Assembly: GCA_966186435.1 (NCBI GenBank)
Contig: CBIFWW010000022.1
Coordinates: 1 to 29,696, forward strand
Direction of reading: 5' to 3'
DNA: 29,696 bases
From: CBIFWW01 sp966186435
Lineage (GTDB): Bacteria; Pseudomonadota; Gammaproteobacteria; Enterobacterales; Enterobacteriaceae
Positions within the stretch are counted from its first letter, which is position 1. Each line of letters opens with the position of its first letter. A program made the position numbers and the translations under genes. This document shows positions 1 through 6,899 of this stretch, one piece after another. The notes beneath the pieces are model-generated. The model was not told the origin of the DNA and did no database searches. It worked only from the letters and a program-made list of their open reading frames with translations.

Positions 1-87
1 ATCATTAGCTTTATTTATTATCGTTAAATAGTTCTAAATATTTGTTTACCCCCTATTCCCTACTGGATACTTGTATCCGGTTTTTTT
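1..87 (+). ncRNA. micF: MicF small regulatory RNA, 5' end cut by window edge
   Basis: MicF is an Hfq-dependent antisense RNA that pairs with ompF mRNA and lowers OmpF porin. The window opens with ATCATTAGCTTTATTTATTA, which matches the E. coli MicF 5' region from about its seventh nucleotide, as I remember that sequence. The central block TTTGTTTACCCCCTATT and the terminal hairpin also correspond. The RNA ends in a CTGGATA/TATCCGG stem with a four-base loop and seven T residues at 81–87. About six nucleotides of the 5' end and the promoter lie outside the window. In E. coli micF sits between divergent ompC and co-directional rcsD; the co-directional rcsD here fits, so an OmpC-type porin gene is expected just to the left. 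Confidence 0.9.
63..87 (+). terminator. MicF Rho-independent terminator
   Basis: A seven-pair stem, 63–69 with 74–80 and one T·G pair, closes loop CTTG. It is followed directly by seven T residues at 81–87. It forms the 3' end of MicF. Confidence 0.88.
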
Positions 88-298
88 ACCCTTCTTTACC
101 CAAACTGAATTTAGATCTGCTACTCCATAGACAAAAATAACGGATATAAACTAAACGCCGAGTTGTCCGACCTGTTATAAATATCATGATTAGCTAATTC
201 TTAATCAAAATTTCATCTGATTTTCATACCTTCCACTTACCATTAATTGTAGAGAATGGCGTGCGATTAATTCACGAGCTTACCAGGTGGATATTTAT

Positions 299-312
299 TA
301 AGAATTGACTTA
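299..312 (+). promoter_or_regulatory. candidate RcsB/RcsAB box upstream of rcsD
   Basis: TAAGAATTGACTTA matches the RcsAB-type consensus TAAGAATATTCCTA at 10 of 14 positions, with the TAAGAAT half intact and C, T and A kept in the second half. It overlaps TTGACT (305–310), a good -35 hexamer, although no convincing -10 lies at the right distance. Repression of the rcsDB promoter by RcsB has been described in Salmonella, so autoregulation here is plausible. It remains an inference from one site. The rest of the stretch from 88 to 341 is AT-rich with no other gene that I can support. Confidence 0.4.
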
Positions 313-341
313 TTTGAATTGTCTGTAACCTAAGGATAACA

Positions 342-437
342 ATGACGTGGGTCTCATTTCCCGGTATGCTTGCCGAGTTGTTGCAGCGTCTTACATTGGA
401 CACGGCCACAGCAGTAAATGATGATATTAAAGGCTAA
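342..437 (+). CDS. small ORF (31 aa) upstream of rcsD, function unknown
   Basis: This ATG-started ORF of 31 codons ends at TAA 435–437, 21 bases before the rcsD start. It has a better ribosome binding site (AAGGA, 332–336, five-base spacer) than rcsD itself. The peptide begins MTWVSFPGMLAELLQRL and ends in an acidic stretch, VNDDIKG. The middle (FPGMLAELLQRLTL) could form a short amphipathic helix. There is no signal peptide and no domain that I recognise. It could be a small protein, a leader peptide coupling translation to rcsD, or a chance ORF. The strong SD and the position inside the rcsD leader are the arguments for it; conservation is untested. Confidence 0.45.
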   Translation: MTWVSFPGMLAELLQRLTLDTATAVNDDIKG

Positions 438-458
438 ACACTGATCTACGCGGGAACA

Positions 459-3140
459 ATGAGCCATTCTGACGGTATAAACGCTACAAAATTTTCCTTA
501 ATACCAGGTAATCTGACACGGTTCTTCCTGCTATTGATCATCGTCCTACTGGTCACGCTTGGGGTGATGGTGCAAAGCACGGTCAATACTTGGTTGAAAG
601 ACAAAAGTTACCAAGTGGTTGATATCAGCCGGGCGATCCAGAAACGGGTGGAGACCTGGCGCTATGGCACGTGGCAAATTTATGACAATATCGCTGCTGC
701 TAATAGCTCAGCTACCGGTAGCGGGATTCAGGAAACCCGTTTGCGCCAAGACGTCTATTACCTGGAAAAACCCCGCCGCAAAACCGAAGCCTTAATCTTC
801 GGCTCCCACGACAGTAGCACCCTGGAGATGAGCCAGCGTATCTCAAACTACCTGGATACCTTATGGGGCGCCGAACGCAGCCCTTGGTCAATGTATTATC
901 TTAACGGCCAGGACAACAGCATGATTATGGTGTCCACCCTGCCGTTAAAGGATTTATCCTCCGGCTACAAAGATAACGATATCGAAAACGTGGTTGAGGC
1001 GCGGCGCTCTGAGATGCTGCAACAGGCCAATGTTCTGGATGAGCGGGAGAGTTTCTCGCCACTACGCCAGCTTTCCTGGCAAAACAGCGTTTACTTTACG
1101 ATGCGCACCACCTTCAATCAGCCGGGCCATCTGGCCACCATCGTGGCCTTTGACATCCCGGTAAACGACCTGGTGCCGCCGGATATGCCGCTCAACAGCT
1201 TCCGTATGGAGCCTGACGACAGCCCAGATAATCTCATTCCGGGTATGGATAAAACCCCTCCTTCCCTGGTAAACGTCAACTTTAACGGCGCCCATATTGC
1301 CATCGCTTCTCCAATTGGCGGCATCCACATGCGTCTGACCTGGCAGGTTTCACTGGGCAGCCTGCTGGCAGACACCTTCCGCAGCATTTTGCTGCCGCTG
1401 CTATTAAATATTCTGTTACTGGGTATGGCGCTGTTTGGTTTTATCACTTTCCGCCACCCGATACCGCGCCCGGCAGACCCCTCCAGTAATGGTAATAGCA
1501 ACGGGGAATTGCATATGCTACGGGCGCTGAATGAAGAAATCGTTGCCCAACTGCCCCTCGGGCTACTGGTTCACGACATGGATTCCAACCGCACGGTGAT
1601 CAGCAATAATATTGCCGACCATCTGCTACCCCATCTGAATTTGCAGAATATTTCCACCTTGGCGGATCAGCATCAGGGGGTGATCCAGGCCACTATTAAT
1701 AATGAGCTGTATGAGATCCGCCAGTACCGTAGCCAGATTGCGCCTCATACCCAGATTTTTGTGATCCGCGATCAAGATAAAGAAGTGCTGGTAAATAAAA
1801 AGCTGAAACAGGCCCAGCGGCTGTACGAGAAAAACCAACAAAGCCGTGCCGCCTTTATGCAGCACATTGGCGAAGCAATAAAAGGCCCCGCCAATCTACT
1901 GGCAACCCACTCCGCCACACTCAAGACTCCGGAAGGAGCCAGCCTAAGCACTGAAGCCCAGAATATTGTCCGCCTGGTGGATGAGATTGTGTTGCTGAAT
2001 GCACTTGAGGGCGATGAGTGGCAGAATAATGTCGAGCGCTTTACCCTACAAACCCTGATTGATGAAGTGGTGCCGGAGGTGCTGCCAGCTATTCGCCGCA
2101 AGGGGTTACAGTTATTTATCAACAATCCCCTGCCTGCCGCTGAAAGCTATTATGGCGACCGGGAAGCCTTGCGTACCGTGCTGCTAACCCTGTTAAATTA
2201 CGCCCTGGTAACCACTCACATTGGTAAGATCACCCTTGAAATAAGCCAGGACGTCTCTTCGAAAGAGCGCCTGACATTCCGTATTATGGACACTGGCAAT
2301 GGCGTGAACAGTGGCGAGATAGACAATCTTCACTTTCCGTTCCTTAACGAAACCAGTGAAGATCGCTATGGCAAAGCCAACGGCCTGACCTTCTATCTAT
2401 GCAATCAATTAGCCCGTAAGATGGGCGGCCATCTGAATATTAAGGCCCGTGACGAGCTAGGTACCCGCTACAGTCTGCATGTAAAAATGGCAGTGGATGC
2501 GGAAACCAACCAGGCCCTGGAGCAGGAAGATAAGCTGCTGGATGATGTAGTGGCGATGCTGGATATTACTTCTAACGAGGTGCGCACTATTGTGACCCGC
2601 GCCCTGGAAAACTGGGGGGGCAGCTGTATCACCCCTGATGAAAGAGTAACCAGTCAAGCTTGGGATATCTTTTTAACCGATAATCCGTCTAATCTTACAG
2701 CGTCCGGTCTGCTTTTAAGCGATGATGAAGCCGGCATGCGCAAAATCGGCCCTGGCCAATATTGTGCAAACTTTAATATTAGCCACGCCTTGCAGGAAGC
2801 AGTGTTACAGCTGATTGAAGAAGAGCTGGCGCAGGATACGCGGGTTGAAAGCGTTCAAGTAAGCGATGAGAGCACCCAACTTTATGCCAGCGGCTATTAC
2901 GCGCTGTTTGCCGACACGGTACCGGAAGATGTAGAGAAATTGTATACTGAGTCGGCCGACGGCGATTTCGCTGCTTTGGCACAAACGACCCACCGTCTAA
3001 AAGGGGTGTTTGCCATGCTTAATCTTGTGCCCGGAAAGCAGTTTTGTGAAACGCTGGAGCATCATGTTCGTGAGAAAGATGCCTCGGCCATAGAAAAATA
3101 TATCAGCGACATTGACTTCTACGTCAAAAGCTTGCTGTAG
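459..3140 (+). CDS. rcsD: RcsD phosphotransfer protein of the Rcs phosphorelay
   Basis: RcsD is the inner-membrane intermediate that accepts phosphate from the RcsC receiver domain and hands it to RcsB; it is also the partner of the inhibitor IgaA. The 893-aa product matches the usual length of about 890. Two membrane segments are visible, at roughly residues 20–42 and 308–332, flanking a periplasmic sensor region. A cytoplasmic kinase-like region without a usable phosphoacceptor His follows, then a C-terminal HPt domain. The HPt histidine is His845 in THRLKGVFAML. The ATG at 459 opens MSHSDGINATKFS, ahead of the conserved LIPGNLTRFFLLLIIVLL block; its ribosome binding site is weak. rcsB follows 16 bases after the stop, so the two are very probably co-transcribed. 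Confidence 0.97.
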   Translation: MSHSDGINATKFSLIPGNLTRFFLLLIIVLLVTLGVMVQSTVNTWLKDKSYQVVDISRAIQKRVETWRYGTWQIYDNIAAANSSATGSGIQETRLRQDVYYLEKPRRKTEALIFGSHDSSTLEMSQRISNYLDTLWGAERSPWSMYYLNGQDNSMIMVSTLPLKDLSSGYKDNDIENVVEARRSEMLQQANVLDERESFSPLRQLSWQNSVYFTMRTTFNQPGHLATIVAFDIPVNDLVPPDMPLNSFRMEPDDSPDNLIPGMDKTPPSLVNVNFNGAHIAIASPIGGIHMRLTWQVSLGSLLADTFRSILLPLLLNILLLGMALFGFITFRHPIPRPADPSSNGNSNGELHMLRALNEEIVAQLPLGLLVHDMDSNRTVISNNIADHLLPHLNLQNISTLADQHQGVIQATINNELYEIRQYRSQIAPHTQIFVIRDQDKEVLVNKKLKQAQRLYEKNQQSRAAFMQHIGEAIKGPANLLATHSATLKTPEGASLSTEAQNIVRLVDEIVLLNALEGDEWQNNVERFTLQTLIDEVVPEVLPAIRRKGLQLFINNPLPAAESYYGDREALRTVLLTLLNYALVTTHIGKITLEISQDVSSKERLTFRIMDTGNGVNSGEIDNLHFPFLNETSEDRYGKANGLTFYLCNQLARKMGGHLNIKARDELGTRYSLHVKMAVDAETNQALEQEDKLLDDVVAMLDITSNEVRTIVTRALENWGGSCITPDERVTSQAWDIFLTDNPSNLTASGLLLSDDEAGMRKIGPGQYCANFNISHALQEAVLQLIEEELAQDTRVESVQVSDESTQLYASGYYALFADTVPEDVEKLYTESADGDFAALAQTTHRLKGVFAMLNLVPGKQFCETLEHHVREKDASAIEKYISDIDFYVKSLL

Positions 3141-3156
3141 TAAGGTAGCTTATTAC

Positions 3157-3807
3157 ATGAATAACATGAACGTGATTATTGCCGATGACCATCCGATTGT
3201 ATTATTTGGTATCCGCAAATCTCTGGAACAGATCGAATGGGTGAATGTAGTCGGTGAATTTGAAGATTCTACGCAGCTGATCAACAATCTGCCGAGGCTA
3301 GACGCCCACGTCCTGATTACCGATCTGTCGATGCCTGGCGACAAGTACGGCGACGGCATCACTCTGATCAAATACATCAAACGCCACTTCCCTACTATAT
3401 CGATCATTGTTCTAACCATGAACAATAACCCGGCTATTCTGAGCGCAGTATTGGATCTGGATATTGAAGGGATTGTACTGAAGCAAGGCGCGCCTACCGA
3501 CCTGCCTAAGGCGCTGGCAGCCCTGCAAAAAGGGAAGAAGTTCACCCCGGAAAGCGTGGCCCGCCTGCTGGAAAAAATCAGCGCCGGTGGTTACGGTGAC
3601 AAGCGCTTGTCACCGAAAGAGAGTGAAGTACTGCGTCTGTTTGCTGAAGGCTTCCTGGTGACCGAAATTGCCAAGAAACTAAACCGCAGTATTAAAACCA
3701 TCAGTAGTCAGAAGAAATCAGCCATGATGAAGCTGGGTGTAGATAACGATATTGCCTTGCTGAACTATCTCTCTTCCGTTAGCCTCTCCTCAGTCGATAA
3801 AGACTAA
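3157..3807 (+). CDS. rcsB: RcsB response regulator
   Basis: RcsB is the DNA-binding output of the Rcs envelope-stress relay. It controls capsule, motility and small RNA genes as a homodimer or with RcsA and other partners. The start MNNMNVIIADDHP gives 216 aa, the canonical length, and is preferred over an in-frame upstream start at 3112 inside rcsD. Asp10 and Asp11 form the acidic pocket and Asp56 in LITDLSMPG is the phosphoacceptor. The C-terminal LuxR/FixJ-type helix-turn-helix lies in about residues 148–210 and includes LSPKESEVLRLFAEGFLVTEIA. The gene is downstream of rcsD and ends at a hairpin shared with the convergent rcsC. Confidence 0.98.
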   Translation: MNNMNVIIADDHPIVLFGIRKSLEQIEWVNVVGEFEDSTQLINNLPRLDAHVLITDLSMPGDKYGDGITLIKYIKRHFPTISIIVLTMNNNPAILSAVLDLDIEGIVLKQGAPTDLPKALAALQKGKKFTPESVARLLEKISAGGYGDKRLSPKESEVLRLFAEGFLVTEIAKKLNRSIKTISSQKKSAMMKLGVDNDIALLNYLSSVSLSSVDKD

Positions 3808-3820
3808 CTCTTTCTGATTG

Positions 3821-3839
3821 CCCTCCCCCTTGGGGAGGG
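3821..3839. terminator. GC-rich hairpin between convergent rcsB and rcsC
   Basis: CCCTCCCC (3821–3828) and GGGGAGGG (3832–3839) form an eight-pair stem with loop CTT between the two stop codons. There is no good T tract on either side, so it is a hairpin with probable rather than certain terminator function. Confidence 0.55.
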
Positions 3840-3854
3840 GCATTCTGCTTTACC

Positions 3855-6716
3855 TTACTTCTGGTCTTGCTCCTGTCGCATTTGGCGCACCTGATCCGCA
3901 TATTGCCCTAAGGTCAGCTTGATCACATCCAGCGTCACCGGCTTCGACAGGCAGCTATCCATACCTGATTCAATACACCGCTGTTTCTCTTCTGCCAGCG
4001 CGTTGGCGGTCACGCCAATGACCGGCAGCCTCATCCCCAGTTCGCGGATGCGCTGAGTTAAGCGGTAACCATCCATATTGGGCATGTTCACATCGCTCAA
4101 TACAATGTCGATATGATGTTTGCTGATCACATTTAGCGCATCAACCCCATCATTGGCGGTTTTACACTGATAGCCCAGGGATCCCAGCTGATCCGCCAGC
4201 AGACGACGGTTGATGGGATGATCGTCCACCACCAGGATCATCATGTCGTCATTTTGCTCGCGGGTATCCACCGGCGGCGGCAGCGCATTAGTGGCTCCGG
4301 CCACGGCCACCGCCACATCCAGGCTGTAAATTCGCGCCAGTAATACGGGTAATTCATGGGGGGAAGCCACGCTATGCAGCCATAACCCAGGTTGCTGTTC
4401 GATAGGCATCCCAATATGGCGGCGGCAGAAGGTAATCGCGGCTTTGCCCGCCCAGGGCTTATCAATATGGTCATCGGCAATCAGGATATCCTCCGGCCCG
4501 GGTTCTTCCCCCTGATAGCGTTGATAAACTAAGCCATAGCGGGTCAACAGACGTTCGACAAAATTGGCGAGTGACTCATTACGAATCGCCATCCAACAGC
4601 GTTTACCCCCCAACCCTTCCACTTTTGGCGCTGGCAGCGGCTGGGCCTGGTACAGCGGAATACGAATGGTAAACAGGCTGCCCATCCCGGACTCACTCTC
4701 TACCGAAATATCCCCATCCATCATATTGATCAGCTTTTCACAGATCGCCAGCCCCAGGCCGGTACCCTGGAAGTTGCGCTGCACCCCGGTCCCCACCTGG
4801 AAGAAGGGGTCAAACAAGCGCAGCACTTCTTTGGCAGGTATCCCCATCCCAGTATCACGCACGGTAAAGCGCAGATAATGTTCGTCGACAAACAAATGCA
4901 GCACGATGCAGCCCACATCGGTGAACTTGATGGCGTTGCTCAGCAGGTTGGAGATGACCTGTTGCAGGCGCATTGGGTCGCCATGCAGGGTGGCCGGTAC
5001 CGCCGAATCAATAAAGCAGTACAACCCCAGCTGTTTGCGCACCACTAATGGTAAATAGTTGGCGGTGATATGGTTCATGACTTCCCGTGGTGCAAACTCC
5101 CGTGGCTCTATCTTCAGCTGCTCGGATTCGATTTTAGAGAAGTCGAGAATGTCGCTGATAATCTTGAGCAACAGGCTGGAGGAGTTATTCATTGCTGTCA
5201 CCAGGCGGTCTACCCCTTTTGGCAGTTCTTTGGTTTGCAGCAGGTCGAGGTTGCCAATAATGCCATACAGCGGGGTGCGCAGCTCGTGGCTAACCGTTGC
5301 CAGAAACATGGATTTGGAGGCGCTGGCCTGCTCCGCCGCCTGTGCCATATCCTGCAAAGATTCTTCCATTTTGACACGAGCGCTCACATCAACCAGCACG
5401 CAAATCGCCACGTTTTCATTGCGATAGCGGGAGTGAACGAAGCTAATTTGCAGGTTAGTATTGTTGCTGGTGAGCACATCGACAAAGTTCACCTGCTGGC
5501 CGCAGATGATTTGGGTGAGCCGCTGGCGGTCTTCCTGGGTGAGCATAGTCAGGTAGTTATGGGCCAACTCATTACTCAGAATATTGGTGCCATCCTGAGT
5601 ACGTAAAATACAAATACCCACCGGGGCAGAAGCGACAATTTTGCGGTTAAATTGCTCATGCTCCTCCAGACGCTGGGCATCACTCTCAGCGGGCAGGAAG
5701 ATACGCCGTTCATACATCCGCGCCAGAGCAAACAGCCCGGCCCCCGCCAACAAATTAAGCATGATGGCGTTAAGGATCAGCATCCGGATGCGCTCCAGCA
5801 CTTCATCCACCGGAACCGAATAGATGGCGCTGAGAGAGGTGGGCGGCAGGCTTTTACGTAGGATCAGCTCTTTAAAACCCTTGCTGTAACCAAACCAGGC
5901 GCGCTCTGGCCCCCAACGGCTATCAGTGCGCTGATTGTCCACGCCCCGGGAGGAAGAGAGCAGCGGCTGGCCGTTTTCATCTAACAGGGTTACGGAAATC
6001 GGCATATTCCCCGGTGTAAAGAAGTTCTCCATGCGGATAGTTTGTTCCACCCCCAGTAATGCCTGGAGATGGTTTGCCTGATAAACCGGGGTTAGCGAGT
6101 AGAAGTAGCCAATGCCCGGGCGCGGGCCAGGGCTAATCCAGTACAGGTTGTTATTGCGTGACTGCTGGGGAGCAGTACGATATTTGATGATGCGTTGATG
6201 GAGCGCCTTCAGGGCTTTCTCGCGCTCCAGGGGCACGTTACGAATGCCAAAATCAGCGATACACATATCATCACCGCCAATCATAAATACCCGGTTAAGG
6301 TCGTAGGCAGCGGCATAATTTTCCCGCCAGTAGCGCAGGAACTGAGTCATTGCTTGCAGCGGGCCATGCCAGTTTGAGGAAAGGGCTGAACAGTCAGAAT
6401 CAGAAAATAGCGGGGAAAACTCCGGGATTTCCAGCCGGGTTTGTTGGTCAACCTGGAGCAGGACGCCGCTTTCGAGGCGGTTCTCGGCAATGTATTTTAG
6501 CTCTTTTAGTACATCGCTGGTGCGCTGGGTATAGCGCTGGGCCTGATCAAAACTCAGGTTAAATTCCTGGTGGACGGCGGATTCTTTCTCATGGAGGCTG
6601 TTGACGATAAAGAACACCGACAATATGACAATCAGCAGCCAGACTAGTAGCGCCAGCGCCCGGAAGAGGTAGCGTGAGACCTTGAGCGTAGAGCGGAAAG
6701 AGACAAAGTATTTCAA
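3855..6716 (-). CDS. rcsC: RcsC hybrid sensor histidine kinase
   Basis: RcsC is the inner-membrane hybrid kinase that starts the Rcs relay. I place the start at TTG 6716, which gives a 953-aa protein opening (M)KYFVSFRSTLK. That matches the start of the E. coli protein, which to my memory is also TTG. A longer in-frame TTG at 6770 is preceded by AGGGGG and would add 18 unconserved residues. In the 953-aa numbering, membrane segments lie near residues 18–40 and 312–332 around a periplasmic domain. They are followed by the phosphoacceptor His477 (VSHELRTPLYG), an ATPase domain with DTGMGIPAKE and GTGLGLAI, an RcsC-type ABL region, and a receiver with Asp875 (VLSDVNMPNMDGY). It converges with rcsB. 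Confidence 0.96.
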   Translation of the reverse strand: MKYFVSFRSTLKVSRYLFRALALLVWLLIVILSVFFIVNSLHEKESAVHQEFNLSFDQAQRYTQRTSDVLKELKYIAENRLESGVLLQVDQQTRLEIPEFSPLFSDSDCSALSSNWHGPLQAMTQFLRYWRENYAAAYDLNRVFMIGGDDMCIADFGIRNVPLEREKALKALHQRIIKYRTAPQQSRNNNLYWISPGPRPGIGYFYSLTPVYQANHLQALLGVEQTIRMENFFTPGNMPISVTLLDENGQPLLSSSRGVDNQRTDSRWGPERAWFGYSKGFKELILRKSLPPTSLSAIYSVPVDEVLERIRMLILNAIMLNLLAGAGLFALARMYERRIFLPAESDAQRLEEHEQFNRKIVASAPVGICILRTQDGTNILSNELAHNYLTMLTQEDRQRLTQIICGQQVNFVDVLTSNNTNLQISFVHSRYRNENVAICVLVDVSARVKMEESLQDMAQAAEQASASKSMFLATVSHELRTPLYGIIGNLDLLQTKELPKGVDRLVTAMNNSSSLLLKIISDILDFSKIESEQLKIEPREFAPREVMNHITANYLPLVVRKQLGLYCFIDSAVPATLHGDPMRLQQVISNLLSNAIKFTDVGCIVLHLFVDEHYLRFTVRDTGMGIPAKEVLRLFDPFFQVGTGVQRNFQGTGLGLAICEKLINMMDGDISVESESGMGSLFTIRIPLYQAQPLPAPKVEGLGGKRCWMAIRNESLANFVERLLTRYGLVYQRYQGEEPGPEDILIADDHIDKPWAGKAAITFCRRHIGMPIEQQPGLWLHSVASPHELPVLLARIYSLDVAVAVAGATNALPPPVDTREQNDDMMILVVDDHPINRRLLADQLGSLGYQCKTANDGVDALNVISKHHIDIVLSDVNMPNMDGYRLTQRIRELGMRLPVIGVTANALAEEKQRCIESGMDSCLSKPVTLDVIKLTLGQYADQVRQMRQEQDQK

Positions 6717-6850
6717 AGCAGTACCGCGACGGTTGTTCTGAGCCGATTGATGCCGATAAGGTAGCGGCAAAAGCCCCCTACCGCAACGCTAAACGCCATA
6801 ATTACAGAGCTTTCCCTCGGCTTTCGGGCACCAGGATACAGGCAAGTAAA

Positions 6851-6872
6851 AAGGGCCGGATAACCGGCCCTT
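6851..6872 (-). terminator. gyrA Rho-independent terminator
   Basis: A nine-pair stem, AAGGGCCGG (6851–6859) with CCGGCCCTT (6864–6872), closes loop ATAA. On the minus strand it is followed by a run of five T residues. It lies 28 bases past the gyrA stop and upstream of rcsC on the same strand, so it should separate the two transcripts. Confidence 0.88.
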
Positions 6873-6899
6873 GATGTCAGAAGAAAGGAAGGATGAGGA

